64,000 nucleotides of DNA from Ardenticatenaceae bacterium (GCA_020634435.1 JACKBS010000021.1:1-64000), one strand, 5' to 3'; positions 8,289-17,725 are shown, counted from the first letter of the stretch. Notes: generated from the sequence alone by a model not told the origin. A program made the numbers and translations.

Positions 8289-9257
8289 TCAGTTCAAATA
8301 GTGATACAAATCCGCCCCAAACTGCGGTTGGCGCAGCTTCTTTAGAGCCGTCTTCTCAATCTGGCGAATGCGTTCGCGGGACAAATCAAACATCTTGCCC
8401 ACTTCTTTAAGAGTATGGGCCTCGTGGCCGCGCAGGCCATAGCGCAGACAAAGCACGCTGGCTTCACGGTTGCTTAAACCATCCAGCATGTGCTCGATGC
8501 GTTCGTGCAGCAGCTTTTCGGCTACGGCATCATTGGGCTGGGGATATAAATTGTCCTCGACAAAAGCGCCCAGTTCGGTATCCGGTTCTGGCCCTGCTGG
8601 CTGCTCTAGCGACAGCAGCGGCATGGTAATGCGTAGCAGGTTGTTAACCCGATCGGGCGACATCCCGGTGTGCTCAGCCAGCTCTTCTGGTCGCGGCGGA
8701 CGGCCGTATTCCTGTTCCAGTTCTTGTTTAGCCAGGTAAATTTGGCGAATACTGGCGGTTTTGTTGGCGGGGATGCGAATGGTACGGCCGTAATTGGCAA
8801 TCGCGCGGGTCATCGACTGGCGAATCCACCAGGTGGCGTAAGTGCTAAAGCGATTGCCGAGGGTGTGATCAAATTTGTCAACGGCCGTTAGCAGCCCCAC
8901 GTTACCTTCTTGAATCAGGTCCAGAAAATCCAGCCCCTGCCCCCGATATTTTTTGGCCACGCTAATGACCAGCCGCATGTTGGCCCGCACCAAAGCCGAG
9001 CGCGCCTCTGCTTCGCGTTCTTTCACGCGCAGCCAATATTGACGCTCTTCGGAAGAGAGGTTTTTTTGCAGCTGCTCATCAGCTTCCCGGCCCACCGCAA
9101 TTTGTTCGGCCAAAATAGTCTCCTCTTTGGCCGTGAGCAGGGCCAAACGGCGGCTTTCCTTAAGATATTGGCCTAAAAAATCAAATGTCGTCGGTTCCCC
9201 AGCGCCACTGCTTTTAGCTGTATACGGTTCATGATTTGAATCCGTCATCGTTGTCAT
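8289..9257 (-). CDS. RNA polymerase sigma-70 family factor (RpoD/SigA-like)
   Basis: A 322-residue sigma factor that directs RNA polymerase to promoters. Region 1.2 is visible as 'QYLKESRRLALLTAKEE'; region 2 has the conserved core 'LVRANMRLVISVAKKY' and 'DLIQEGNVGLLTAVDKFD', with the melting helix 'FSTYATWWIRQSMTRAI'. Region 4 ends with the helix-turn-helix 'LKEVGKMFDLSRERIRQIE'. There is no long acidic region 1.1, so it may be a group 2 factor or a short primary factor. I chose the ATG at 9257 because AAAGGAAAA lies just upstream; an upstream ATG would add 22 residues unlike the family. It is divergent from the GH32 gene, with a 281-bp AT-rich gap. Confidence 0.88.
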   Translation of the reverse strand: MTTMTDSNHEPYTAKSSGAGEPTTFDFLGQYLKESRRLALLTAKEETILAEQIAVGREADEQLQKNLSSEERQYWLRVKEREAEARSALVRANMRLVISVAKKYRGQGLDFLDLIQEGNVGLLTAVDKFDHTLGNRFSTYATWWIRQSMTRAIANYGRTIRIPANKTASIRQIYLAKQELEQEYGRPPRPEELAEHTGMSPDRVNNLLRITMPLLSLEQPAGPEPDTELGAFVEDNLYPQPNDAVAEKLLHERIEHMLDGLSNREASVLCLRYGLRGHEAHTLKEVGKMFDLSRERIRQIEKTALKKLRQPQFGADLYHYLN

Positions 9258-9538
9258 GGCGTTTTCCTTTTGGTATGACCAATTCATCTGAATTGGCCAC
9301 ATCTTTTTCTCTTCCTGATGCAATTGTTAAACAGAAAATCTTCAAACTTTCAAAAAATATTGAAAGAAGTATACATTATATGTCCATATTTCGTCAATGT
9401 TTTGACCACATATTTTGGCAAGATTCATAAAGCGAAGGCTGTTCTTTAAGGAAAACTTCTATAAACTTTGAACTTGGCAAATTTAGCCTGGCCGCAACCG
9501 CGACTTTTGGGTAATACCCATCAAGCTTTGAGACGCCT
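9258..9538. other. Divergent intergenic region, sigma factor / GH32 gene
   Basis: An AT-rich spacer of 281 bp between divergent genes. It must contain promoters for both, but I see no convincing -35/-10 pair, and no repeat or octamer copy. Confidence 0.5.
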
Positions 9539-11032
9539 ATGAATTTGGAACCTTTTCGGCCCGCCTTTCACTTTACGCCCCCCACCGCCTGGCTAAACGA
9601 CCCCAACGGCATGGTGTATTACGACGGGGAATACCACCTGTTTTACCAGTATCACCCGAATGACACGGTTTGGGGGCCGATGCATTGGGGCCATGCCGTC
9701 AGCACCGATCTGGTGAACTGGCAGCACCTGCCCATTGCCCTGGAGCCAGATGAACTGGGCATCATCTTCTCGGGCAGTGCGGTGATCGATTGGCACAACA
9801 CGGCCGGATTTGGCTCCGAAGCGATGATCGCCATCTACACCTACCACAGCAGCGACGCTCGCCAGAGCCAGGCCATTGCCTACAGCCTGGACAAAGGGCG
9901 CACCTGGATCAAGTATGCCGATAATCCGGTCATCCCAACCCCACCCAACATTCGCGACTTTCGTGACCCAAAAGTGCTATGGTATAGCGACGGCCACGGC
10001 AAGGGTCATTGGGTGATGGCTTTGGCGGCAAACAGCGCCATCATGTTTTACACCTCGCCCAATTTGATCGCTTGGCAAGCGGCGGGCAGCTTTGGTTTTG
10101 GCCAGGGAGCAACGGATGGCGTTTGGGAAACACCCGACCTGTTTAAGCTGCCCATCGCGGGCACGGCCGAATCGCGCTGGGTGCTCACAGTGGGCATCGG
10201 CGATAATGCCCCGGCAGGCGGCAGCGGCATGCAATATTTCATCGGCCAGTTTGATGGGCAAACCTTTATCAACGACAATCCGCGCACCACAGTGCTGTGG
10301 GCCGACTTTGGCGCAGACTTTTACGCGGCGCAGTCATGGAGCAACGCGCCAGACAATCGACACATCTGGCTGGCCTGGCTGAACAACTGGCCATACGCTA
10401 ACCAGATTCCCTCCTCAACCTGGCGCGGCACGATGGCCATCCCGCGCGAGCTGCGCCTGCTACAAACAAAAGAAGGGCTTCGGCTGGGGCAAACGGCCGT
10501 TCCTGAGCTCGCCCAACTTCGCCAAAACGCGCAACGCTGGCAAAACATCGTCGTCACACCAGGGGTGGCCTTTGTGCCAGGAATCACCGGCGACCAGCTA
10601 GAAATCATTGCTGAGCTAGAAATATCCACCGAGGCCAGCAATTTGGGGATTCGTTTGCGCGTCGGGGATGGGGAAGCCACCGTTGTAGGCTATGCGCCCA
10701 GGAGCGGCACGCTGTTTGTGGATCGTACAAAGTCTGGACAATCAAGCTTCAGTGACCAATTTGCTCGCATTCATACCGCTGCGGTAGAGCCAGCCGATGG
10801 CATTCTAATGCTGCACATCTTTGTAGACCGCTCTTCTATTGAATTGTTTGCCAACGAGGGGTTGATTACCTTCTCTGAGCAGATTTTCCCCGGTGAAGCG
10901 AGTGTAGGTGTGGAACTCTTTGCGGAAGGAACGGCCGTTACCGTCCGCCACCTAGAAATTTACCAGCTGCGTGCAGCCCAATTCCGACCATGGCCGGCTA
11001 ACGCAGCCAGCGAGGGGCCTCCACACGCTTAA
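9539..11032 (+). CDS. Glycoside hydrolase family 32 (beta-fructosidase)
   Basis: Hydrolyses terminal fructose from sucrose, inulin or levan. The 497-residue protein has the GH32 five-bladed propeller motifs: WLNDPNG with the nucleophile Asp near residue 21, 'FRDPKV' with the transition-state Asp, and 'WETPDLF', where the acid/base Glu stands in the place of the usual ECPD. The C-terminal beta-sandwich is present ('LHIFVDRSSIELFANEG'). There is no signal peptide, so it is predicted to be cytoplasmic and may act on imported sucrose or short fructans. No sugar transporter adjoins it. The start ATG follows GAGACGCCT. Its 3' end overlaps the convergent DUF1992 gene by 35 bp. Confidence 0.9.
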   Translation: MNLEPFRPAFHFTPPTAWLNDPNGMVYYDGEYHLFYQYHPNDTVWGPMHWGHAVSTDLVNWQHLPIALEPDELGIIFSGSAVIDWHNTAGFGSEAMIAIYTYHSSDARQSQAIAYSLDKGRTWIKYADNPVIPTPPNIRDFRDPKVLWYSDGHGKGHWVMALAANSAIMFYTSPNLIAWQAAGSFGFGQGATDGVWETPDLFKLPIAGTAESRWVLTVGIGDNAPAGGSGMQYFIGQFDGQTFINDNPRTTVLWADFGADFYAAQSWSNAPDNRHIWLAWLNNWPYANQIPSSTWRGTMAIPRELRLLQTKEGLRLGQTAVPELAQLRQNAQRWQNIVVTPGVAFVPGITGDQLEIIAELEISTEASNLGIRLRVGDGEATVVGYAPRSGTLFVDRTKSGQSSFSDQFARIHTAAVEPADGILMLHIFVDRSSIELFANEGLITFSEQIFPGEASVGVELFAEGTAVTVRHLEIYQLRAAQFRPWPANAASEGPPHA

Positions 11033-11522
11033 GTTCGCTGTCGATGGTGAGCTTGAAGATTTCAATGTGGTCAAACGGCCGTTTCAAATTAAACGCATCA
11101 ATCGCCTTGTTCAGCTCCGCAATTTCAGCAATCCACTTCAGGCAAAAATCATCCCAGCGAATGGTAAGCTGGCCTTTGTTGGCTCCGGCCACGCCAAACT
11201 CCTGGCGATGCCACTGCCACTGCCGCTCGATTTCAGCACGTAGTTTGGCCACTTTGGCCAAAATCTCGTTGCGCTGCAAAATCCACACGGGCGGCAGATC
11301 GTTTTCTTTCAGCAGCTCGTTGGCCAACTGCATATCCCCGGCGTACGGATTTTTGTCCAGGTTAAGCGGCTTTCCCTTGCCCGGCAAATTTTCAAACAAT
11401 CCCTTGTCGATGCCGTCCTGAATCAGCTCCTCCATCAAATTCTGCCGATCATGCCGCAGCCGCGCCCGATGTTCGGCCAGCTCAGCCAGGTTTTCAGTTG
11501 GTTGTTCGTCTTTTTCTGCCAT
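10998..11522 (-). CDS. DUF1992 (DnaJC28-like) domain protein
   Basis: A 174-residue protein with the DUF1992 core found in DnaJC28-type proteins: 'LIQDGIDKGLFENLPGKGKPL' and 'NELLKENDLPPVWILQRNE'. The function of this family in bacteria is not established; a link to chaperone or vesicle processes is known only for eukaryotic homologues. The rest is charged, helical and probably coiled coil, with no membrane segment. Its stop lies inside the 3' end of the GH32 gene, so the two converge with a 35-bp overlap and no room for a terminator. Confidence 0.8.
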   Translation of the reverse strand: MAEKDEQPTENLAELAEHRARLRHDRQNLMEELIQDGIDKGLFENLPGKGKPLNLDKNPYAGDMQLANELLKENDLPPVWILQRNEILAKVAKLRAEIERQWQWHRQEFGVAGANKGQLTIRWDDFCLKWIAEIAELNKAIDAFNLKRPFDHIEIFKLTIDSELKRVEAPRWLR

Positions 11523-11908
11523 TCGTGGAGCCCTCAGCCAAAGGTTATTGTTGAATATTGGTTTGCCGCAAGTTGTTGGTAAAGATTATAAGGATTTTTG
11601 CAAGCATGGGAAGCTAAAATGCGTCATTTGTGATAACTTTCACATATTGAACTGACGATTCACCAAAAATTTAGCAGCAAACAGTTTCAATGACCTGAAT
11701 TTTAGTGCATTGGCTCGGAGCGTGAGTTCAAAATTAGATACGGCCGTTTTTTCCTAAGGACGAAAGTCTGTGGACAGGCCAGCAAAATTAGAGACAATTG
11801 GGCAGTGGTGAACCTGGAAAAGATAAATCGGTGATACACGAAGGTTCATTTACGGCGATTTAGCGCGAAGTTTATATCGCTATCACTGCACCAAGATGGG
11901 AGACTTCC
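11523..11908. other. 386-bp intergenic region before the esterase gene
   Basis: AT-rich, with one ACGGCCGT copy near 11740. It lies between the starts of two divergent genes (DUF1992 on minus, esterase on plus) and should carry their promoters. I found no convincing promoter pair, hairpin, riboswitch or open reading frame. Confidence 0.5.
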
Positions 11909-12796
11909 TTGGAGATAACACAATTACACAAAGTAGCCTGGCGCCCTTATTACGACGTTTTCTACGAACGGCATCGCCACTCCGTGAGCGGCAACATTCA
12001 AATTGCGCAGCAGGTTTACAGTCCCCAGCTTAAAAACCAGCGCGATATTCTGGTATATCTGCCCCCTTCCTACGACCACAGCCAGCAGCATTATCCGGTA
12101 CTTTACATGCACGACGGCTACAACTTGTTCGACGAAGCCACCAGCTTCACGGGCGAATGGCACGTGGACGAAACAATGGAAACATTGGCCCATGAAGAAC
12201 ATCTGAAAGCGATTGTGGTGGGCATTCCCAGCATGGGGCAAGAACGACTGGCCGAATACAGCCCCTTTGTAGACAAAACCTACGGCGGCGGTAAGGGCGA
12301 TGCCTATCTCGACTTTTTGGTGCACACCCTCAAACCGCTGATCGATCAATCATTTCGGACGTTGCCCAACAAACACAACACCGGCATCATGGGCTCGTCG
12401 ATGGGTGCTTTGATCAGCCTCTATGCCTTTTTTCGGCATCCCGCGGTTTATGGCTTTGCCGGGGTGATGAGCCCGTCGGTCTGGTTTGCCAACCGGGCCA
12501 TTTTGGACTACCTGGAAGATGTGCCTTACCAGCACGGCAAAATTTACCTGGATGCAGGCACGCGGGAAATGGGCGGCCACTGGCCCGACCAGACCATTTT
12601 GCGCAGCCGATCACGACGCTATTACGGCCGTGTGCGCCGCATCAAGCGCATCCTGGCCAAGAAGGGATATCGCCCCACCCGTAACCTGCTGCACGTGGAG
12701 GATGTCGGCGGCGGCCACAATGAAGGAGCCTGGGCTTACCGCCTGCCAAACGCCATCCGCTACTTTCTGGGAGCCACCCTCAAAAAAGCGGAATAG
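11909..12796 (+). CDS. Putative esterase, alpha/beta hydrolase (EstD/Fes-like)
   Basis: A 295-residue serine hydrolase of the putative-esterase (esterase D, enterochelin-esterase-like) family. It carries 'RDILVYLPPSYDHSQQHYPVLYMHDG', typical of the family's first strands, and the nucleophile elbow GSSMG near residue 160. An Asp is likely in 'IYLDAGTRE' and the His in 'GGGHNEGAW'. The substrate is not readable; no signal peptide is present. The start is TTG at 11909 with GGGAG 6 bp upstream; no ATG fits the family's N-terminus. It stands alone between an AT-rich gap and a DedA/VTT gene. Confidence 0.8.
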   Translation: MEITQLHKVAWRPYYDVFYERHRHSVSGNIQIAQQVYSPQLKNQRDILVYLPPSYDHSQQHYPVLYMHDGYNLFDEATSFTGEWHVDETMETLAHEEHLKAIVVGIPSMGQERLAEYSPFVDKTYGGGKGDAYLDFLVHTLKPLIDQSFRTLPNKHNTGIMGSSMGALISLYAFFRHPAVYGFAGVMSPSVWFANRAILDYLEDVPYQHGKIYLDAGTREMGGHWPDQTILRSRSRRYYGRVRRIKRILAKKGYRPTRNLLHVEDVGGGHNEGAWAYRLPNAIRYFLGATLKKAE

Positions 12797-12978
12797 CCGC
12801 CTATTTTTGCGCCAATTTGCCCATAATTCGTTGAGCAGGTACGATCCGCAACGATTCAATCTTGCTTGCGTAAAGGGCTGAGTCTCCTCGAAAGTAAACT
12901 TTTTTGAGGGTCAAAGTCAGCGCAAAAGGCCCCTTTTGTCACAAATAATGCCTTTGCGCAGTTTACCAGGAAGAGTGT

Positions 12979-13761
12979 ATGTCTATCATTTCCGAACAGA
13001 AAGCGAAAGCCCAAAAATCAGCGCGGCCCATTCAGCCAGTGCGGAGTTCGGCTACTCCACTCATGAGATTTAAGCTAGACGGCCGTTCCAAAATCTGGCT
13101 GCTGGGTATTAGTCTGGCACTGCTGGCACTCCTTACCTGGCTGCTGCGCGATTCCCTGGCCGGTTGGCTCAACATTTTAAGCGACCAGGAATTTGTAAGC
13201 AGCTACGTGCAAAGCTATGGCGTGCTGGCCCCGCTGGTGCTGGCCTTTTTCCAGGTGCTGCAAGTGATCGTGGCGTTTATTCCGGGCCACGTATTTGTCA
13301 TTGCGGGTGGGTACATTTACGGCCTGTACTGGGGTTTACTGTTCAACATTGTCTGTGTCGTCGCCGCCAGCCAGCTGGCTTTTATGTTGGCGCGTTGGGC
13401 CGGACGGCCGTTAGTCCATCACCTGGCCGACGAGCAAGTTATTGAAAAATGGGAAACCATCGCCGAAGAGCGGGGCTTCCTCTTTTTTACCATCGCCTTT
13501 GTGCTGCCCGTGTTCCCCACCGACCTGATGAACTTTGTGGCTGGCCTGACAGGCATCTCACCGCGCAAATTTCTGGCGGCCAACTTTTTAGGTCGCCTGC
13601 CTAGCGTTTTGATCCTCACATTAATTGGTTCGCACGGTTTGGAGTTAAGCAACTGGATGTGGGCGCTGTTGGCACTGCTGGTAGCGGCCGTTTACATTCT
13701 CGGCCGTATGGTCATTGTGCGCATCGAGAAAAAATACCGCCCCAAGCCTGCAAAACAGTAG
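12979..13761 (+). CDS. TVP38/TMEM64 (VTT domain) membrane protein
   Basis: A 260-residue integral membrane protein of the VTT/DedA superfamily, members of which have been linked to phospholipid translocation and membrane homeostasis. Residues 1-35 are basic and probably cytoplasmic. They are followed by about five hydrophobic segments and the family's central re-entrant region 'FIPGHVFVIAGGYIYG', with 'FVLPVFPTDLMNFVAGLTGIS' in the second half. The C-terminus is basic. RBS AGGAAGAG lies upstream of the ATG. No partner gene adjoins it, so the exact lipid or role is unknown. Confidence 0.85.
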   Translation: MSIISEQKAKAQKSARPIQPVRSSATPLMRFKLDGRSKIWLLGISLALLALLTWLLRDSLAGWLNILSDQEFVSSYVQSYGVLAPLVLAFFQVLQVIVAFIPGHVFVIAGGYIYGLYWGLLFNIVCVVAASQLAFMLARWAGRPLVHHLADEQVIEKWETIAEERGFLFFTIAFVLPVFPTDLMNFVAGLTGISPRKFLAANFLGRLPSVLILTLIGSHGLELSNWMWALLALLVAAVYILGRMVIVRIEKKYRPKPAKQ

Positions 13762-13914
13762 CGTTTCAGCCCAATTTAGGGTACGATTTCCCCGTTAGGT
13801 AACTATCTAATCACCACTATGTGACGCAAGTCTTTTTGGCTAGCCGCGCAGGTATTTCCAACAAAATCTGCCACCAGCCACCACTGGCCACATTTTTTCT
13901 GAAGGAGACGTTCC

Positions 13915-15420
13915 GTGGAAAAAAAGTATCAAAAACTCAAAGCCCGCCTGCAAGAAGTTAATGATTTGAATGGTGCAAACGCCCTGTTGAACTGGGATCA
14001 AAGCACCTATATGCCCCCTGGCGGCGCACCGGCACGGGGTCGCCAGCAAGCAATCATCGGGCGCATTGCTCATGAAAAGTTTACCGACAAGAAGATTGGC
14101 AAACTGCTGGACAAACTGGAGCCGTGGGCGGCAACACTGCCCTACGACAGCGAAGAAGCCAGCCTGATTCGGGTGGCCCGCCGTGGCTATGACCAATCCG
14201 TTAAAGTTCCGGCCAAGCTGATTGCTGAATTTTCGGAACATGCGACCGCAGCTTACCAGGTTTGGGCCCAGGCACGCCCAGCGAATGATTTTGCTAAGGT
14301 ACGGCCGTATCTGGAAAAAACCCTCGACTATTCCCGCCAGATTGCCAACTGCTTCCCTGGCTACGATCACATTGCCGATCCGCTCATTGACTTTGCCGAC
14401 CAGGGCATGAAGGCCGAAACAATCCGCGCCATCTTTGCCGATTTACGCGAGCAACTCGTGCCGCTGGTCAAAGCCATCACCGAACAAGCCCCAGCCGACG
14501 ATAGCTGCCTACACCAAGCCTATCCCGAGGATGAACAGCTGGCCTTCGGTTGGCAAATTGCCCAGGAATACGGCTACGATACGAATCGCGGCCGTCAGGA
14601 CAAAACACACCACCCCTTCATGACCAAATTCTCGCTCGGCGATGTGCGCATCACCACCCGCACCAAAGAAAATGACTTGAGCGAAGCGCTGTTCAGCACC
14701 TTGCATGAAACGGGCCACGCGCTGTACGAACAAGGCATCGATATGTCGTTGGAAGGCACACCACTGGCTAACGGCACCTCCTCCGGCGTACACGAGAGCC
14801 AATCTCGCCTGTGGGAGAATCTGGTGGGGCGCAGCCGCGGCTTTTGGGAGCATTATTACCCCAAACTGCAAGCCGCTTTCCCCAGCCAGCTCAATGATGT
14901 GCCAATGGACACGTTTTACCGAGCCATCAACAAAGTCCAGCGCTCCCTCATCCGCACCGATGCCGATGAAGTGACCTATAACCTGCATGTGATGATTCGT
15001 TTTGACCTGGAACTGGCGCTGCTGGAAGGGACACTAGACGTAAAAGATTTGCCAGAAGCGTGGCACGGCCGTTACCAATCTGACCTGGGCCTTCAGGCAC
15101 CCAGCGATGTGGATGGTGTGCTGCAAGACGTGCATTGGTATGGCGGCATTGTGGGCGGTGCTTTCCAGGGCTACACGCTGGGCAACATCATGTCGGCGCT
15201 GTTTTACAATGAAGCCCTCAAAGCCCATCCCAACATCCCCGACCAGGTTCGCGAAGGGAAATTTGGCACGCTGCACGGCTGGCTCAAGGAAAATATCTAC
15301 CATCATGGCAGCAAATACACCGCCAATGAACTGATCGAGCGCGTGACGGGTGGGCCGCTGACCATCGATCCGTACATCGCTTACCTCAAGCAAAAGTTCG
15401 GCGAACTGTACACCCTTTAA
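13915..15420 (+). CDS. Carboxypeptidase Taq, metallopeptidase family M32
   Basis: A zinc metallocarboxypeptidase that removes C-terminal residues from peptides in the cytoplasm. At 501 residues it has the typical M32 length. The zinc site HETGH is at about residue 265, and the family signatures 'SSGVHESQSRLWENLVGR' and 'NLHVMIRFDLELALLEG' follow. The N-terminus also fits ('LNGANALLNWDQSTYMPPGG'). The start is GTG at 13915 behind AAGGAGACGTTCC. A strong intrinsic terminator follows at 15449-15481, so this is a single-gene transcript. Confidence 0.93.
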   Translation: MEKKYQKLKARLQEVNDLNGANALLNWDQSTYMPPGGAPARGRQQAIIGRIAHEKFTDKKIGKLLDKLEPWAATLPYDSEEASLIRVARRGYDQSVKVPAKLIAEFSEHATAAYQVWAQARPANDFAKVRPYLEKTLDYSRQIANCFPGYDHIADPLIDFADQGMKAETIRAIFADLREQLVPLVKAITEQAPADDSCLHQAYPEDEQLAFGWQIAQEYGYDTNRGRQDKTHHPFMTKFSLGDVRITTRTKENDLSEALFSTLHETGHALYEQGIDMSLEGTPLANGTSSGVHESQSRLWENLVGRSRGFWEHYYPKLQAAFPSQLNDVPMDTFYRAINKVQRSLIRTDADEVTYNLHVMIRFDLELALLEGTLDVKDLPEAWHGRYQSDLGLQAPSDVDGVLQDVHWYGGIVGGAFQGYTLGNIMSALFYNEALKAHPNIPDQVREGKFGTLHGWLKENIYHHGSKYTANELIERVTGGPLTIDPYIAYLKQKFGELYTL

Positions 15421-15448
15421 ACCCGCACAGCTTTTCAAAAATCAGATG

Positions 15449-15481
15449 AAAGACCGGCCTTCAACCGCCGGTCTTTTTTTA
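15449..15481 (+). terminator. Intrinsic terminator after the M32 peptidase gene
   Basis: A perfect 10-bp stem AAAGACCGGC / GCCGGTCTTT with an 8-nt loop and an 8-T run, 28 bp after the stop codon. Confidence 0.93.
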
Positions 15482-15591
15482 TATTGGCACCTCTTGAATC
15501 ACAACTTCGCCTGTTGAAATCCGTAAAGAAGACCAGTGGCCAGACATTTGATATGGCCCATTTAAACCTAAAATATCTATTCACGTCCTAG

Positions 15592-15656
15592 AGGTGCGAC
15601 GCACTTTCAAAGATGGATTCTGACGCTACTTGCTCCTGTATAAGTGCGTCGCACCT
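15592..15656. repeat. Inverted repeat AGGTGCGACGCACTT, copy 1
   Basis: Two perfect 15-bp arms, AGGTGCGACGCACTT (15592-15606) and AAGTGCGTCGCACCT (15642-15656), separated by 35 bp. Each arm also contains the small palindrome GTGCG-A-CGCAC. A second copy with identical arms is at 57123-57188, with a different loop. It lies just upstream of the toast-rack lipoprotein gene. Confidence 0.8.
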
Positions 15657-15693
15657 GTACAGTTACAAACTAAAATTTCTTGAGGTGACAAAC

Positions 15694-16407
15694 ATGTTTA
15701 AAAACAAATTTATGCTGGTGCTGCCGCTGCTTTTACTCATCGGTTGCAGCGTTTCTGTTGGCCCTACCCAAACGGAAAGCCGCTCTGTAGAACTGGGCAA
15801 TGTTGATTCGGTTCGTGTGGGTATTCAGATGGGCGTTGGCGAACTCAATGTAGAAGGGGGCGCGACCAATTTGATGGATGCCGAATTTACCTACAACATT
15901 GAAGCATGGCGTCCAACCGTGGAATATGCTCAGCGGGGTGATATTGGCGAACTGCAAATTGCTCAACCCAGCGGCGAAATCAATGGCATTCCTGATGACG
16001 AAGTTAACTACCAGTGGGACATTGCGCTGCAAAACGATGTGCCAATGGATATGGATGTCGATTTGGGCGTAGGCGAGAGCCATCTCACGCTGAGCGGCCT
16101 GGCCCTGCAAAACCTGCTGGTGAACACGGGCGTTGGCGAGGCCACCATTGATTTGTCAGGCAACTGGCAAGATAGTTTTGATGCCACGATCAAAGGCGGG
16201 GTGGGCGAGACGACCATTTATCTACCGGATCGCGTGGGTCTGCGGGTAGAGGCGAACACGGGTCTGGGCGAGCTGGTTATCGTCGGATTGCAGCGCGAGG
16301 GTGATTCTGACGTGTACACCAATGATGCCTACGGCGAGTCTGCGGTCACCATTTCGCTGACGGTTGATGGGGGCATTGGCAAAATCACGGTGCAGGCGGG
16401 CAAATAA
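15694..16407 (+). CDS. Toast-rack (DUF2154-like) lipoprotein
   Basis: A 237-residue lipoprotein: signal MFKNKFMLVLPLLLLIGC with lipobox LIGC. The mature part is a parallel beta structure with repeated 'GVGE' turns ('MGVGELNVEGGATNL', 'LGVGESHLTLSG', 'TGVGEATIDLSG', 'GGVGETTIYLPD', 'TGLGELVIVG'), the pattern of the toast-rack N-terminal domain. Related domains occur in LiaF-type envelope stress proteins, but no enzyme activity is known. The start ATG has GAGGTG upstream; an in-frame upstream ATG at 15613 would put 27 non-signal residues ahead of the signal peptide and overlap the inverted repeat, so it was rejected. Confidence 0.8.
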   Translation: MFKNKFMLVLPLLLLIGCSVSVGPTQTESRSVELGNVDSVRVGIQMGVGELNVEGGATNLMDAEFTYNIEAWRPTVEYAQRGDIGELQIAQPSGEINGIPDDEVNYQWDIALQNDVPMDMDVDLGVGESHLTLSGLALQNLLVNTGVGEATIDLSGNWQDSFDATIKGGVGETTIYLPDRVGLRVEANTGLGELVIVGLQREGDSDVYTNDAYGESAVTISLTVDGGIGKITVQAGK

Positions 16408-16441
16408 AGGCGGGGAGGGAGAAACGGCCGTTTCTCCCACT

Positions 16442-17083
16442 TTAATTGACTGAGAAGTTGCCCATTTCCTGACGGGGAAACTGCTTGAGAATATCAATCT
16501 CGCGGCGGTATTGGCCGGTGAGAAAGGTGAGGACATTGGAAACCTTCCTGGCTTCCAGCAGTGACTGCTTGGTTTCTAACGATACCTGAAGCAGTGAGGC
16601 GGCCATATGGCTGAGTGATTCTGGCTCGGTCGGCACCTGGGTGGGATCAAACTCAATGTTGTCCGCCAGGGTGGTAAGTTGGGTAAGGTAATCGAGAACA
16701 AGCGGGTGCAGTTCATTGGCCGCCTCCTGCAAGGGGGCGGTTTTTTCTGGCAGGTAGGGCATTTGCTCTACCTGCCCCACCAGGTAAGCGCGGTTGCGGT
16801 TGAGCGACAGCACCCGAAAGCGCTCCTGCCCCACAGCCATAATGAGAAGACGGCCGTCTTCCAACCGTTCCATTTGCGTAATCTCAACCATGCAACCTAC
16901 GTCGTGAGGAACAACGGCCAAATCGCCTTCTGCCTTGCCCTGTTTAATCAGCAGGATGCCAAAAGGAGACTTCTCTTCGGTGCAAAAACGCACCATTTCC
17001 AGGTAGCGCGGCTCAAAAATATGCAGGGGCATTGGCCAGCCAGGAAATAGAACCGTATTGAGGGGAAACAATGGAATTTCCAT
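16442..17083 (-). CDS. LON substrate-binding domain protein
   Basis: A stand-alone Lon N-terminal (PUA-like) domain of 213 residues, without ATPase or protease parts. The signature opening is 'MEIPLFPLNTVLFPGWPMPLHIFEPRY', and 'GCMVEITQMERLEDGRLLIMAVGQERFRV' follows. Such proteins are thought to bind unfolded peptides; their role is not settled. I placed the start at 17083, where the domain begins. A TATAAT hexamer ends 8 bp upstream and there is no ribosome binding site, which would fit a leaderless transcript. An ATG at 17131 would add 16 residues and is the alternative. Confidence 0.82.
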   Translation of the reverse strand: MEIPLFPLNTVLFPGWPMPLHIFEPRYLEMVRFCTEEKSPFGILLIKQGKAEGDLAVVPHDVGCMVEITQMERLEDGRLLIMAVGQERFRVLSLNRNRAYLVGQVEQMPYLPEKTAPLQEAANELHPLVLDYLTQLTTLADNIEFDPTQVPTEPESLSHMAASLLQVSLETKQSLLEARKVSNVLTFLTGQYRREIDILKQFPRQEMGNFSVN

Positions 17084-17207
17084 GTGGTCATTATACACAA
17101 ACTGCCGATTTGTTAGCTGGAACTCATCCACTTTTTAACATCCGTTTGCCCGTCAAATCGCAACAAGCTATATTTTTGTAAATCTTTTGTTTAAGAGCGA
17201 ATGGACA

Positions 17208-17657
17208 ATGATGAAGCAATCTTCAGACGAGAAAACGGTAGCGTTAGAGGATTTTCCTTTTCAAACGTTTGACAAGGTACGTTACGCGGATACCGACCGG
17301 CAGGGGCATGTGAACAACGCAGCTTTTGCCACTTTTTTGGAGACGGGGCGGGTGGAGTTTTTGTACGATCCGCAAAGCCCGCTGGCGGCACAGGAGGCGG
17401 CGTTTGTCATTGCAAACCTGAACCTGAACTTGCTGGCGGAAATCAACTGGCCGGGGCGGGTGGAAATTGGTACGGCCGTTTCCAAAGTTGGCAATAGTTC
17501 GATCCGTTTGTTTCAGGGATTGTTTCAAGACGGCCGTCTTGTCGCCACCGCCGAAACGGTGATTGTGCAAATGAATGAGGAAACCCGGAAATCTCACCCC
17601 TTAACCGACGCCGCAAAAGCATTTTTGTCCCAACAACAAATGAGCCAGAAAGAATAA
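17208..17657 (+). CDS. Acyl-CoA thioesterase, 4HBT hot-dog family
   Basis: A 149-residue hot-dog fold thioesterase that hydrolyses acyl-CoA. It has the family motif 'RYADTDRQGHVNNAAFATFLETGR', with the active-site Asp in YADTD and the conserved HVNN. The substrate chain is unknown. Several starts are possible (TTG 17187, ATG 17208 or 17211); none has a strong ribosome binding site. The gene converges on the ABC permease, with a bidirectional terminator at 17691-17725 between them. Confidence 0.85.
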   Translation: MMKQSSDEKTVALEDFPFQTFDKVRYADTDRQGHVNNAAFATFLETGRVEFLYDPQSPLAAQEAAFVIANLNLNLLAEINWPGRVEIGTAVSKVGNSSIRLFQGLFQDGRLVATAETVIVQMNEETRKSHPLTDAAKAFLSQQQMSQKE

Positions 17658-17690
17658 TTTTGAAGCGACAGAATTGAAAAATCAGTAACA

Positions 17691-17725
17691 AAAAAGCCGG
17701 TAGCTTTCACCTCTACCGGCTTTTT
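17691..17725. terminator. Bidirectional intrinsic terminator
   Basis: A 13-bp perfect stem AAAAAGCCGGTAG / CTACCGGCTTTTT with a 9-nt loop. T-runs are present on both strands, between convergent thioesterase and ABC permease genes. Confidence 0.92.
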
